Shown in pieces: positions 17,595-26,706 of a stretch of DNA of 64,000 nt; position 1 is the stretch's first letter; each line of letters starts with the position of its first letter. The stretch spans positions 1 through 64,000 of the forward strand of contig CAVGND010000006.1 of NCBI GenBank assembly GCA_963630555.1, read 5' to 3'. Under the pieces are notes generated by a model. It was not told the DNA's origin, did not search any database, and saw nothing but the letters and a program-made list of their open reading frames with translations. The stretch comes from CAVALG01 sp963630555 (GTDB taxonomy: Bacteria > Bacillota > Clostridia > Oscillospirales > Acutalibacteraceae). Both the position numbers and the translations under genes were made by a program.

Positions 17595-18527
17595 ATGGAT
17601 ATTTTAAGATTTTTAGAGGGTTTGCGCACCCCGTTTTTTGACCGGTTTTTTTCGCTTATCACCGTAATGGGCGAAAGCGTGGCTGCTATTGTCGTTATGC
17701 TGCCCGTGTTTTGGTGCATAAATAAATCGCTCGGTTATTATATGATATACACCTCCTGCTTCGGCATGGGGATAAACCAGTTTTTAAAGGGGATTTTCAA
17801 GGTCCCGCGCCCGTGGGTCAAGGATAAGAATTTTACAATTGTCGAAAGTGCAAGGGCAGCCGCAACAGGGTACTCTTTCCCAAGCGGCCACACCGCAAAC
17901 GCTGCGGCTGTGTTCGGCAGCCTTAGCACCGCCGTGCGTAAAAAACGGGCCAAAGTGCTGCTGTGGGCGGCAATCGCGTTAATCGCCTTTTCACGGCTTT
18001 ATCTCGGTGTTCATTCGCCTGCGGACGTTGCCTTTTCCCTTGTGATAACCGTGCTGCTTTTAGCGGTTATGCATTTTGTTTTAAAGGCGGCGCAGTCACG
18101 CCCCGCAGTTTTTACGCTGCTTAATATAGCGCTTGCTTTGCTGGCGATAGGGCTTGTTATTTATTGCGAAACCGCCGAAAAAAATGACGAATTTGCCAAA
18201 CAGGGGCTTAAAAATGCGTATGTAATGGCAGGCGTTTCGCTCGGCGTATGCGTTGCCGAATTTTGCGACCGTAAATTCACAAAATTCTCGGTAAATGCGC
18301 CGATAGCCGTGCAGTTTTTCAAAATAACAGTCGGTATAGCGTTGGTGCTTTTGATAAAAACGGTCTTGAAACAACCGCTTTACGCGTTGGGCATAGGCAA
18401 TTACCGCGCCGACGCGATACGTTATTTTATCCTTATAATCTTTGCCGCCGCCGTTTGGCCGGCAACCTTCGGCTTCTGGAACGGGTGCTACGGCAAAATC
18501 ATGCGCCGCCGCAAGGCCGACGCATAA
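17595..18527 (+). CDS. PAP2-family membrane phosphatase
   Basis: This 310-residue protein has a PAP2 core with all three motifs: KVPRPW within K-x6-RP (about 70-80), PSGHT (about 97-101) and SRLYLGVHSPADV (about 135-147). Several more hydrophobic helices follow to the C terminus. PAP2 enzymes release phosphate from lipid phosphates such as undecaprenyl pyrophosphate or phosphatidic acid, with the active site facing outward. Its position after the exporter genes suggests undecaprenyl-carrier recycling, which is an inference. A strong terminator ends the unit at 18564-18599. Confidence 0.87.
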   Translation: MDILRFLEGLRTPFFDRFFSLITVMGESVAAIVVMLPVFWCINKSLGYYMIYTSCFGMGINQFLKGIFKVPRPWVKDKNFTIVESARAAATGYSFPSGHTANAAAVFGSLSTAVRKKRAKVLLWAAIALIAFSRLYLGVHSPADVAFSLVITVLLLAVMHFVLKAAQSRPAVFTLLNIALALLAIGLVIYCETAEKNDEFAKQGLKNAYVMAGVSLGVCVAEFCDRKFTKFSVNAPIAVQFFKITVGIALVLLIKTVLKQPLYALGIGNYRADAIRYFILIIFAAAVWPATFGFWNGCYGKIMRRRKADA

Positions 18528-18563
18528 ACAAATTTAATAAAACGCACTTCAGGTGCAATGCGG

Positions 18564-18599
18564 GCAGTGCCGAAACCTCAGGGTTTCGGCACTGCTTTT
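18564..18599 (+). terminator. Strong Rho-independent terminator
   Basis: A 14-bp perfect stem (18564-18577 with 18582-18595) and a 4-nt loop, followed by four T. It closes the yfbR/pseudokinase/exporter/PAP2 transcription unit. Confidence 0.9.
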
Positions 18600-18620
18600 C
18601 GCCTTGTTTTGCACGCCGTT

Positions 18621-19706
18621 TTACATTATCCGCTCGGAGAATATATCCGCCGAAACGCTGTCGTACAGCCTGTTTATTGCGGTAAAATCCACCGCATCAC
18701 AATACTGTTTTTCAAGTTCATCGTGCAGCGATTTGCATTTTTTCATAACCTCGGCGGCGCTTTTCTCAAGTTCTGCCGCTGTTCTGTAACCGAAGTTTAT
18801 CAGTTCTTTGTTTATATTTTCCCCGTTTAAAAACCGCTTTGCGTGTATTTGCCGTTTGCAGCCGGGCACGGTTTTGCGTGTTCCCGTCACTACGGCAACC
18901 CCCGCCTGCGGTATTATAATGTGCCTCAAGCAGCGGTCGGGCAGCAGAGGGTCGGGGCAGAGAATAAAATCGTACCCTCTTTCCTCGGCGGCTTTTGCTA
19001 TTCCGCTTATAACCGCGTCGGCAGCGATGCCGTAACGGTCGTCTATCACGGTTATGTCACTCACCATCCGTGACGGTGCGTCGCCGAAAAATATGTTCCC
19101 TTTGCAGGTAAGTCCGTCTAAAAAAGCGGTCACACTGCGGTGTTTGCCGTTTCCCGTCTGCGGCAGATGCCTGCGTGCGAAATTTCGGCAAAAAGACGCC
19201 GCCTTACCTTTATCTATGCAGGCACCGAGCGGTACAAAGGCAGACTTTTTAAGCGCTGCCGCCGCCGCTGTGTAGCGATATACAAGCCGATAATTTTCGG
19301 ATATTCGGCGCTTGATATCAATAATGTCGTTTCTGCGGCGGCGAAGTTTTCGGTAGTCGAACGCATCGCCGAAATTTACCGTTCGTTCAACACAGCCGAT
19401 ATTTTCGCCCTCAACAATATGCGGCGCCGTCCCGTCCATTATCACGGTCGATATTTCGGGTATAATAACCGCATCAAGCGAGTCGGGGTCGCCAGTGCAG
19501 GGGCTTATTATCGGCAAAAAACCCCGTTCGGTCGCTTCGGCGGCTATTTTTTTCATAAATGTGGATTTCCCTGTGCCGGGGCCGCCCTTGATTATGTGCG
19601 CAACCCATCCGCTGCCGCCGTCATATACCGAGCCGAATTTTGAAATAAATCCGCTGCCCGAATTACAGCCCAAAAACACCTTCGGAAGTAAAGTTATGTC
19701 AGCCAT
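18621..19706 (-). CDS. P-loop ATPase-like protein of unknown role
   Basis: This 361-residue protein has a Walker A motif, GGPGTGKSTFMKKI, at about residues 40-53. It resembles a conserved Firmicutes family of P-loop proteins in which the fold appears twice. Here the second half (about 185-320) begins HRSVTAFLDGLTCKGNIFF, where the second P-loop is degraded. Acidic Walker-B-like residues and repeated FILCPDPLLPDRCLRHIIIP-type blocks are visible. No substrate or pathway is known to me. It is transcribed toward the terminator at 18.57 kb, alone, with a repeat-rich upstream gap. Confidence 0.65.
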   Translation of the reverse strand: MADITLLPKVFLGCNSGSGFISKFGSVYDGGSGWVAHIIKGGPGTGKSTFMKKIAAEATERGFLPIISPCTGDPDSLDAVIIPEISTVIMDGTAPHIVEGENIGCVERTVNFGDAFDYRKLRRRRNDIIDIKRRISENYRLVYRYTAAAAALKKSAFVPLGACIDKGKAASFCRNFARRHLPQTGNGKHRSVTAFLDGLTCKGNIFFGDAPSRMVSDITVIDDRYGIAADAVISGIAKAAEERGYDFILCPDPLLPDRCLRHIIIPQAGVAVVTGTRKTVPGCKRQIHAKRFLNGENINKELINFGYRTAAELEKSAAEVMKKCKSLHDELEKQYCDAVDFTAINRLYDSVSADIFSERIM

Positions 19707-19924
19707 ATTCCCACCTCAAAATCAAAAAATCAGTTCGGTTTTTAAGTCGGGTAACCGTTCCCATACTATTATTTCCCGTTTTTTGTTGTATTGCCGCCTT
19801 TTTTTCGCCGCAGTAATTTAAAAATGTCGGCTTGATTCATACAAAACAATCGAAGTAGCGGCAAGCGGAATACTCCGATTGCTTTGTCTACGGTATATTT
19901 TATTCCGCTTCCCGCCGTAATGAT

Positions 19925-20312
19925 ACAGATTATTAAAATTAAAATCCGCCGGCAGGGGTGGAGCCAAAGGCGGTAAACCGCCGAATAGCGGACGGTAGTT
20001 AGGGGATAGACAATAGTTTGTTCCTGCTGTTGGTTTTTTCTCTCCCTCAGTCAAAAATCAAAGATTTTTGCCAGCTCCCCCGTCAGGTGGAGCCAAGGGC
20101 GGCGCTGCCGCCGAATGGATAACGGAAATCGGTTACAGCTAAGGGCGGACAAACCGCCGTCGGTTTACCGTCAAGCGGAGGCAGGAGTTTGAGAACTGCC
20201 GTCAGCAGTCCGGTAAAGCCAAGGGTTTAACCCTACCGCCGACCTGTCAAATCGCCGTCTGCCGCATCCGATGTCCGATATCCGATGTCCGATATCCGAT
20301 GTCCGATATCCG
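19925..20312. repeat. Compound intergenic repeat locus upstream of mglB
   Basis: This locus has composite family A pieces (CAAAGGCGGTAAACCGCC near 19967-19983, CTCCCTCAGTC near 20042, GGCGGCGCTGCCGCC near 20099-20113). It ends in three tandem copies of a 14-bp CCGATGTCCGATAT unit at about 20267-20311. From 19707 to 19924 only the start region of the preceding gene and AT-rich sequence are seen. Confidence 0.7.
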
Positions 20313-20468
20313 TCATTTCAATCACAGCCAAAGCGTTTCCGCGGCGTGAAAGTGAGCAAAACCGATTTTTTTAATTTTAAAAAATATTAAAACCGCATAT
20401 ATCGGGCATAATTCTATTAGTGTTACATTGACGGTAACAAATCTGACAATATTTTCGGAGGAACTGAA

Positions 20469-21533
20469 ATGAAAAAAATTCTTGCTTTTATATTAGCGGT
20501 AGGATGCCTTTTGTGGCTTGCCGGCTGCGGCAATTCGGGCGAAAATGCCGGCGGCGAAATATCGGTGTTTTATTATACTTACAGCGACACCTATATTTCA
20601 AGCGTGCGCACGGCGATGGACAAACTGCTTAAAAAGAACGGGTACAGTTTTAATAACTATGACGCCAACGGCAACCAGACAACACAGACGGAGCAGGTAA
20701 CCACGGCGCTTGCCAAAGGTTCAAAATTATTGATAGTCAACATTGTTGATACGGGTTCAAACGACGCGGCGCAAAATATAATCGACCGAGCAAAAGCGAA
20801 GAATGTTCCGGTTATTTTCTTTAACCGCTCGGTTGAAGAATCGGTTATTACAAGTTATGACAAGTGCGCCTTTATAGGAACGGATTACGAAATGGCAGGG
20901 CATATGCAGGGCGAAATGATAGGCGACTATGTCGGGAAAAATTTTGACGATATAGACCTTAACGGCGACGGTAAGATAAGTTACGTTATGTTTAAAGGGC
21001 AGGAAGGCAATATGGAGGCAATCGCCCGAACGAGATACGGCGTTGAAGACGCCGACAAGGTTTTGAAGGAGGCAGGAAAACCCGACCTTGTTTTTTACGA
21101 TCCGTCAAACTCCAAAAAGTATCTTGTTGACCAGAACGGTCAATGGTCATCCGCGGCGGCGACCGATTATATGAGCACAATACTCGCGCAGTACAGCGAA
21201 TCAAACAACAATATGGTCGAACTTGTAATAGCAAATAATGACGAGATGGCGCTCGGCGCGGTGTCGGCTTTGCAGGCGGCAGGATACAACAAGGGCAAAG
21301 GAAAGACGATACCGGTATTCGGGGTTGACGCTACCGACGCGGCAAAATCGGCAATTGAAAGCGGGAGTATGGCGGGCACCATAAAGCAGGACGGCGAAGG
21401 AATGGCGGAAGCAATCGTCACGGTTGCGGACAATCTTTTGGGCGGCAAGGATATGTTTGAGGATATTGACGGCGAGAAAATCGTCGGTAAATGGCGCATT
21501 AACATTCCGTACTCCAGATACACCGCTTCTTAA
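20469..21533 (+). CDS. mglB: Galactose/glucose-type sugar-binding lipoprotein
   Basis: This 354-residue periplasmic-binding-protein family member has a lipoprotein signal (MKKILAFILAVGCLLWLAGC, lipobox LAGC, Cys at about 20). The type I binding fold follows. DLNGDGKISYVMFKGQEGN at about 166-184 is the EF-hand-like calcium loop found in MglB. NDEMALGAVSALQAAGYNKG and VDATDAAKSAIESGSM match the family. It delivers galactose or glucose (or a related hexose) to MglAC. The start has GGAGGAACTGAA in front. It is first in the mglBAC operon. Confidence 0.92.
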   Translation: MKKILAFILAVGCLLWLAGCGNSGENAGGEISVFYYTYSDTYISSVRTAMDKLLKKNGYSFNNYDANGNQTTQTEQVTTALAKGSKLLIVNIVDTGSNDAAQNIIDRAKAKNVPVIFFNRSVEESVITSYDKCAFIGTDYEMAGHMQGEMIGDYVGKNFDDIDLNGDGKISYVMFKGQEGNMEAIARTRYGVEDADKVLKEAGKPDLVFYDPSNSKKYLVDQNGQWSSAAATDYMSTILAQYSESNNNMVELVIANNDEMALGAVSALQAAGYNKGKGKTIPVFGVDATDAAKSAIESGSMAGTIKQDGEGMAEAIVTVADNLLGGKDMFEDIDGEKIVGKWRINIPYSRYTAS

Positions 21534-21557
21534 TACGGTTAAGGGGGCTTTTACGGT

Positions 21558-23075
21558 ATGGAACAAGAAAACGGCGGCAGACCCGTGCTTTTAAAAATGG
21601 AGGATATAGACAAATCCTTCCCCGGGGTGAAGGCGCTCAGCAAAGTAAGCCTGACGGTTAAAGCCGGTACGGTGCATGCGCTTATGGGCGAAAACGGCGC
21701 AGGGAAATCCACCCTTATGAAATGCCTTTTCGGGGTATATTCAAAGGACGGCGGCAGAATATTTTTAGAGGGCAGAGAGGTAAATTTTAAAAATTCCAAA
21801 GAGGCGCTCGAAAACGGAGTTGCAATGGTGCACCAGGAACTCAATCAGGCGCTGAAACGCAATATCATGGACAATATGTGGCTGGGGCGTTTTCCGACGG
21901 TCGCAAAGGGCGTGCCCATAACCAGCGAAAAAAAGATGTACCGTAAAACACGGGAAATTTTCGACAAACTTGAAATCAAAGCCGACCCGAAAACCGTTAT
22001 GGCCCGTATGCCGGTATCACAGCGTCAGATGGTTGAAATCGCAAAAGCGGTATCTTACAACGCAAAGGTCATTGTATTTGACGAGCCGACCTCTTCACTT
22101 ACGGAGGCTGAGGTCGGCCACCTTTTCAAAATCATTAACATGCTGCGCAAGCAGGGCTGCGGAATAATATATATTTCACATAAAATGGAAGAAATATTGC
22201 AGATATCGGATGAGGTTACAATAATGCGCGACGGGCGGCACATTGCAACACGCTCCGCAAATCAGCTCACGATGAATGAGATAATACGGCTGATGGTAGG
22301 GCGTGAACTGAGCAACCGATATCCGCCCAAAACAAACCGTGCGGGTGAAGTTTACCTTGAAGTAAGCGATTTAAGCGCGGAATATTCAAAACTGCGCGAC
22401 GTGTCCTTTAAAGCGAGGCGGGGAGAGATTCTCGGCGTGGCGGGGCTTGACGGGTCGGGCAGAACCGAACTGCTTGAAACCCTTTTCGGTACAGCCGCGC
22501 GCAGGTCGGGCATTATAATGCTTAACGGGCGGCAGGTGCGCAACCGCAATTCAAGGGAATCAATTAAAAACGGATTTTCGCTTTTAACGGAAGAGCGGCG
22601 CGCAAACGGCATATTCGGTATACTGAATATCCGCGAAAACGCGACAATATCCAGTCTTGAAAAATGCCGCACGGGGCCGTTTATAAGCAAGGCAAAACAA
22701 AAGAAAAGCACCGAGCGGTGCATAAATTCCATGCATATCAAAACGCCGACGCAGGAAACAAAAATACGCTCGCTTTCCGGCGGCAATCAGCAAAAAGTCA
22801 TTTTGGGGCGCTGGCTGCTTACCGAGCCCGACGTGCTCTTACTTGACGAACCGACGCGCGGCATAGATGTCGGCGCAAAATATGAAATATATCAACTGAT
22901 AATCGAACTTGCCGAAAAAGGGAAAACCGTTATTATGGTTTCCTCCGAAATGCCGGAACTGCTCGGAGTATGTGACCGAATATTGGTTATGTCGGGCGGA
23001 CGGCTTGCCGGTGAAGTTGACGCGGCGAACACGAATCAGGAAGAAATTATGACGCTCGCCGCAAAATATGTTTAG
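21558..23075 (+). CDS. mglA: Sugar ABC transporter ATP-binding protein (two ATPase domains)
   Basis: This 505-residue protein carries tandem ABC domains, as in MglA/RbsA. The first has Walker A GENGAGKST and Walker B VIVFDEPTSSLT. The second has a variant P-loop GLDGSGRTE and LLDEPTRGIDVGAKYEI, with signature LSGGNQQKVILGRWL. It energises hexose uptake. The gap from mglB is 24 bp, and mglC starts 11 bp after the stop. Confidence 0.95.
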   Translation: MEQENGGRPVLLKMEDIDKSFPGVKALSKVSLTVKAGTVHALMGENGAGKSTLMKCLFGVYSKDGGRIFLEGREVNFKNSKEALENGVAMVHQELNQALKRNIMDNMWLGRFPTVAKGVPITSEKKMYRKTREIFDKLEIKADPKTVMARMPVSQRQMVEIAKAVSYNAKVIVFDEPTSSLTEAEVGHLFKIINMLRKQGCGIIYISHKMEEILQISDEVTIMRDGRHIATRSANQLTMNEIIRLMVGRELSNRYPPKTNRAGEVYLEVSDLSAEYSKLRDVSFKARRGEILGVAGLDGSGRTELLETLFGTAARRSGIIMLNGRQVRNRNSRESIKNGFSLLTEERRANGIFGILNIRENATISSLEKCRTGPFISKAKQKKSTERCINSMHIKTPTQETKIRSLSGGNQQKVILGRWLLTEPDVLLLDEPTRGIDVGAKYEIYQLIIELAEKGKTVIMVSSEMPELLGVCDRILVMSGGRLAGEVDAANTNQEEIMTLAAKYV

Positions 23076-23086
23076 GAGTGAAACCG

Positions 23087-24169
23087 ATGTCAGACTCGAA
23101 CAACAAAGGTAAAAAACCGGCGGGAAAACAGGCAGCATTTATGGGTATGGATGCACACGCCAAAAGGCGCGCCGCCGGTGATTTTATTCTGAACAACGCA
23201 ATGTATATTATAATATTCGCATCCATCGTATTTATTGCCGTAAAGGTTCCGGCTTTTATCTCCGTTTCGTCGGTTATAAATATCATATCGCTTACGGCGG
23301 CAAAACTGCCGATCGCGCTCGGAATAGGCGGGGCGATAGTTTTAACCGGTACCGATATTTCGGCAGGGCGCGCCGTGGGTCTTACCGCATGTATTGCGGC
23401 TTCGCTTCTGCAATCGGTCGGATATGCGAATAAAATATTCCCCTCCGTCGGCGTAGTGCCGCTCTGGCTGGTTCTTTTGGCGGTTATAGCCGTGGGCGCG
23501 CTGATAGGACTTGTAAACGGATTTTTTGTTGCCAAATTTAAACTCCACCCGTTTATCGTAACCCTTTCAACGCAACTTATCGTTTTCGGACTTGTGCTTA
23601 TGTATCTTATGATAGGCGGAAATAACGGTCAGACCATTTCGGGACTTGACCCTTCTTACACAAATTTCGTGCGCGGCACACTTTTTACCGTGGGTAATGT
23701 AGCCGTCCCCAAATACGTGCTTTATTCGGCGGTTTTAACCGCGCTTATGTGGGTAATATGGAACAAGACGAAATTCGGTAAGAATATGTTTGCCGTAGGC
23801 TCGAATGAAGAAGCAGCCAACGTTTCCGGCGTTAATGTTTTCCGAACGATCGTGCTTGTTTTCGTCCTTGCGGGCGCTATGTACGGTATAACCGGGTTTA
23901 TAGAGGGCGCGAGGATAGCCTCCTGCTCCGCCAATACGGGGCTTAATTATGAGTCGGACGCTATAGCGGCGTGCGTTATCGGCGGCGTTTCATTTGTCGG
24001 CGGTACGGGTAAAATAAGCGGTATCGTAATAGGCGTTTTCCTTCTGCAGATAATTTTTGTCGGGCTTAATTTTCTGTCGGTTGACGCCAATATGCTTTAT
24101 GTAATCAAAGGCCTAATTATCCTTGTCGCCTGCGCTGTTGATATGCGTAAATATCTGGCGCGTAAATAA
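23087..24169 (+). CDS. mglC: Sugar ABC transporter permease
   Basis: This 360-residue permease belongs to the BPD_transp_2 family (MglC/RbsC). About ten hydrophobic helices start at residue 31, and the loop GSNEEAANVSGVNVFRT is the cytoplasmic coupling helix. GGVSFVGGTGKISG is the other conserved block. I place the start at the ATG at 23087, 6 nt after AGGAGTG. The in-frame GTG at 23078 lies inside that ribosome site. It completes the mglBAC transporter. Confidence 0.93.
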   Translation: MSDSNNKGKKPAGKQAAFMGMDAHAKRRAAGDFILNNAMYIIIFASIVFIAVKVPAFISVSSVINIISLTAAKLPIALGIGGAIVLTGTDISAGRAVGLTACIAASLLQSVGYANKIFPSVGVVPLWLVLLAVIAVGALIGLVNGFFVAKFKLHPFIVTLSTQLIVFGLVLMYLMIGGNNGQTISGLDPSYTNFVRGTLFTVGNVAVPKYVLYSAVLTALMWVIWNKTKFGKNMFAVGSNEEAANVSGVNVFRTIVLVFVLAGAMYGITGFIEGARIASCSANTGLNYESDAIAACVIGGVSFVGGTGKISGIVIGVFLLQIIFVGLNFLSVDANMLYVIKGLIILVACAVDMRKYLARK

Positions 24170-24188
24170 TCCGAAAGGCGTGAGCAGC

Positions 24189-24329
24189 GTGGAAGATAAA
24201 AAGGTAAAAAGCGGCGGACTGTATAAAAATGTCAGCATGTCGCTTCGCACCGCGAATATATTAACGGCGGCAGGCTGTATAATTCTGTTTGCCGTTATTA
24301 TGTGGGCGATACTAGACGCTAGACTGTAG
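24189..24329 (+). pseudogene. Short membrane protein cut off by repeat sequence
   Basis: A GTG at 24189, preceded by GAAAGGCG, opens a 46-residue frame: a charged N terminus, then one hydrophobic helix (ANILTAAGCIILFAVIMWAI). The last codons after MWAI (LDARL, then stop) lie inside a TAGAC repeat array that begins at about 24308. The protein looks like the start of a longer membrane protein, truncated by growth or insertion of the repeat. It is the fourth gene of the mgl unit and its family is not recognised. It could still be expressed as a small single-helix protein. Confidence 0.5.
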
Positions 24330-24500
24330 ACGTTAGACGTTAGACACTAGACGTTAGACACTAGACATTAGATGTGGAAAGCGGTAGTTTTGATAACAGA
24401 CAGTTGATTGTTCTTACAGTTAGCTATTTTCTCTCCCACAGTCAAAACCTACGGTTTTGCCAGCCCCCTCGTCAGAGGGGGCCAAGGGCGGCGCAAACCC
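24308..24500. repeat. TAGAC array plus inverted family A unit
   Basis: About seven TAGAC-type units (24310-24370) precede GATAACAGACAGTTGATTGTTC, which also resembles sequence near 7790 and 9610. Then comes an inverted family A unit with core TCAAAACCTACGGTTTTG (24434-24490). From 24501 to 24557 nothing is recognised. Confidence 0.78.
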
Positions 24501-24557
24501 CACGGATTATTACGAAAAAATTAAAAAAATCGCCCCGAAAATTTTTTAATAAAAGGC

Positions 24558-24586
24558 TTGACAAACCTCGCTTTAGGGTGTATTAT
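24558..24586 (+). promoter_or_regulatory. Sigma-A promoter for the small membrane protein
   Basis: TTGACA (24558-24563), exact 17-bp spacer, TATTAT (24581-24586, with TATAAT overlapping 3 bp later). A ribosome site GGAAGGGG and an ATG follow at 24664. Confidence 0.85.
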
Positions 24587-24663
24587 AATAATAACGAACA
24601 TTTGTTCGGCAAACGCTTTTAGTTGTCTGTTCCGCTTTGTCGGGCGGAAGGAAGGGGATTTTT

Positions 24664-24861
24664 ATGACTTGGTTTATGGTATCTTCCGCATTGGAAATTA
24701 TTGTTGCGGCTTTTATAATTTTCGGGCTTTTTAATGAAGAAAAACTTATCAGTTTTGAAGATAAGATAATTGACCTTTTCCGCTCAAAGGGTTCGGGCAA
24801 CCGTGGCGGCAGCGGCTGCTCAAAATATATTGCGGACAAACGCAAAAAATCGGGCTGCTGA
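24664..24861 (+). CDS. Small single-helix membrane protein, unknown
   Basis: This 65-residue protein has one transmembrane helix (about 2-22, MVSSALEIIVAAFIIFGLF), an amphipathic segment (EEKLISFEDKIIDLFRSK) and a basic, Cys-containing tail. I chose the ATG at 24664 because GGAAGGGGA lies 6 nt before it. It has its own strong promoter and terminator, so it is probably a real expressed small protein. Its family is not recognised. A topology with the charged tail in the cytoplasm is likely. Confidence 0.65.
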   Translation: MTWFMVSSALEIIVAAFIIFGLFNEEKLISFEDKIIDLFRSKGSGNRGGSGCSKYIADKRKKSGC

Positions 24862-24941
24862 CGCCGCGGCGATTCAGCACCCGACCGCATAAGCCGCATA
24901 ATGCAAATAAATATAAGCCGCACAATGTAAAAATAATAAAT

Positions 24942-24980
24942 GCAGGGACAGCCTTACACGGCTGCCCCTGCGTGTTTTTT
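24942..24980 (+). terminator. Terminator, possibly bidirectional
   Basis: A 12-bp stem (GCAGGGACAGCC at 24942-24953 with GGCTGCCCCTGC at 24960-24971) with one mismatch is followed by GTG and six T. It serves the small membrane protein and may also serve the convergent glycosyltransferase. Confidence 0.85.
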
Positions 24981-24991
24981 ATATTCGTCGA

Positions 24992-25918
24992 TTAAATTGA
25001 AAAATACTGCCCTACCGTTCTTGTGAGGGTGTTTTTTCTGAAATCGTATTTGCGTATGGTTTTGATTTTTTTAAGTTTTGAGCCGTGTGCAAGTGCAGCA
25101 TACGCCGCAACGGTTTCGCGCTGTTTCGGTGTCAGTTTATCGCCGTACAGGCGAAGCAGTTCGTTTGCCTGCGCAAAGGCGGCGCGGTAGTTTGCCGCCG
25201 TTTGTTTTCTTGTTTTGATTTTTCTTACTATAAATTCCGTGCCCGTTGCTTTTTTTGCACCGACCTGATTGTCGCCGTGCTGGCAATAGAGCATTGTCGG
25301 TTCGTCAAGATAATCGGTTTTACCAAACGCCGCCGCAAGCAGCGCAAGCCACCAATCGTGCATAGCGCAGGAGTCGGGCACATTTTTTGCAAGATTTAAA
25401 AGGCCGCGGTTTATCATAACGGTACAGCCGGTAACATTATTCTGAACCAGCAGATTATTTAAAGCGCTGCGTTCGGGTGAAATCGCCTGAAATTTAAAAA
25501 ACGACGGCGCAATAATATTCAGTTCGGCGTCCGCTACCGAAAGGTCGGTATGTATAAGAACGGGAGTCTGCTTATCGCCGTTTTCGGTTTTAAGCATTTT
25601 TTCAAATGTTTTTTGGATTTTATCGGGCAGCCAGTAATCGTCCTGGTCGCAGAACATTACATAATCATCATTGACAGCCTTTATCAGTTCAAAAAAATTA
25701 CGGCAGGCGCTGCCCGTAGGTTCGCCCTGCAAAACGGTTATTTGCGAATACCTGTCGGCGTATTCTTCCGCTATTTTCAGCGAATTATCGGTTGAGCCGT
25801 CATCCCTGATTAAAATATTGAAATTTTTAAAACCGCCGCCGAGTACGGAGTCAAGTTGGCGGGCAAGATATTTTTCGCCGTTATAAACCGCAAGGAGTAT
25901 AGTTACCAATAAATTCAC
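24992..25918 (-). CDS. Family 2 glycosyltransferase
   Basis: This 308-residue GT-A enzyme has the nucleotide-sugar site at the N terminus (TILLAVYNGEKYLARQLDSV, IRDDGSTDNS) and the metal-binding DxD-like DQDDYW at about 92-97. MHDWW at about 187 is seen in rhamnosyl- and related transferases of surface polysaccharides. It acts in the cytoplasm on a glycan acceptor that cannot be named. It is monocistronic, and no other glycan genes adjoin it. Confidence 0.9.
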   Translation of the reverse strand: MNLLVTILLAVYNGEKYLARQLDSVLGGGFKNFNILIRDDGSTDNSLKIAEEYADRYSQITVLQGEPTGSACRNFFELIKAVNDDYVMFCDQDDYWLPDKIQKTFEKMLKTENGDKQTPVLIHTDLSVADAELNIIAPSFFKFQAISPERSALNNLLVQNNVTGCTVMINRGLLNLAKNVPDSCAMHDWWLALLAAAFGKTDYLDEPTMLYCQHGDNQVGAKKATGTEFIVRKIKTRKQTAANYRAAFAQANELLRLYGDKLTPKQRETVAAYAALAHGSKLKKIKTIRKYDFRKNTLTRTVGQYFSI

Positions 25919-25998
25919 TTCTTCCGCTGTTTTTTATTATTGTACCACCGCGCCGCCCCCACCGCAAGAAAAAGTTTGATATTATATCGGCGTTGCTA

Positions 25999-26028
25999 TT
26001 GCAATGGTGCGGTTTTCTGTTGTATAAT
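25999..26028 (+). promoter_or_regulatory. Sigma-A promoter of the histidine phosphatase gene
   Basis: TTGCAA (25999-26004), 18-bp spacer, TATAAT (26023-26028), 29 bp before the start codon. AAAGAGGT lies at 26044-26051. Confidence 0.7.
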
Positions 26029-26057
26029 AACACTATAAATGTACAAAGAGGTATTGT

Positions 26058-26666
26058 ATGAAGTCATATATGATAAATCTGATACGGCACGGAAGCACCG
26101 CCGCCAACGCGCTCGGTCAATATATCGGGTCAACCGATGTAGGCTTAAGCGAGGCGGGCAAAGAGGAACTGCACGAACTTTTAAGCACGGGCATATACCC
26201 CGAGGTTGATATGCTGTATTCAAGCCCGCTGAAAAGATGTACCGAAACGGCGCACATACTGTATGAAGGGCTGCCCGTTAATATGGTCAAAGACCTGCGT
26301 GAATTCGATTTCGGGATATTTGAGGGAAAAACCGCCGAAGAACTCGAAAATGACCCAACCTACCGCGATTTTATCGGCGGACGGCTGCGGCAAATTCCGG
26401 AAGGCGAGGATCTTAACGAATTTTCAAACCGTATAGTTTTGGGATTTAACAAGGTGGTGCGCCACCTTTCGCAGTCGGGCTATACCGATGCGGCGCTTAT
26501 TATGCACGGCGGCGTTATTATGAGCCTGCTTGCCTCCTGCGCCTTTCCGCGCAAGAGTCAATTGGAATGGCGAAGCGGAAACGGCTGCGGATACTCTGTG
26601 CTTGTTACGCCGTCGCTTTATGCAAGAACGGGGGCAATCGAAGTGATTGCCGAAATACGCCCGTAG
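26058..26666 (+). CDS. Histidine phosphatase family protein
   Basis: This 202-residue branch-1 histidine phosphatase has the catalytic motif IRHGSTAANA at about 8-17 (His phospho-acceptor). The second Arg lies in SPLKRCTETA, a Glu in REFDFGIFEGKTAEEL, and the second His in IMHGGVI. The family includes cofactor-dependent and -independent phosphoglycerate mutases and CobC-like alpha-ribazole phosphatases. The FGIFEGKT block is shared by CobC-type and broad-specificity enzymes. No cobalamin genes lie nearby, so the substrate is open. The AEC transporter gene follows 40 bp later. Confidence 0.88.
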   Translation: MKSYMINLIRHGSTAANALGQYIGSTDVGLSEAGKEELHELLSTGIYPEVDMLYSSPLKRCTETAHILYEGLPVNMVKDLREFDFGIFEGKTAEELENDPTYRDFIGGRLRQIPEGEDLNEFSNRIVLGFNKVVRHLSQSGYTDAALIMHGGVIMSLLASCAFPRKSQLEWRSGNGCGYSVLVTPSLYARTGAIEVIAEIRP

Positions 26667-26706
26667 AATGTGACAGGTTCAAGTCCTGCCGTAATAGGGA
26701 GTTGTT

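Noticed and set aside
20320..20460. Possible CcpA (cre) site or promoter before mglB
   Set aside because: Short matches such as AAAGCGTTTCC exist, but no full cre consensus and no properly spaced -35/-10 pair could be found by eye.
26667..26706. ACAGGTTCAAGTCCTGC, resembling a tRNA T-arm
   Set aside because: It is only 17 nt, with no acceptor, D or anticodon arm nearby. Probably chance, or a scrap too short to interpret.
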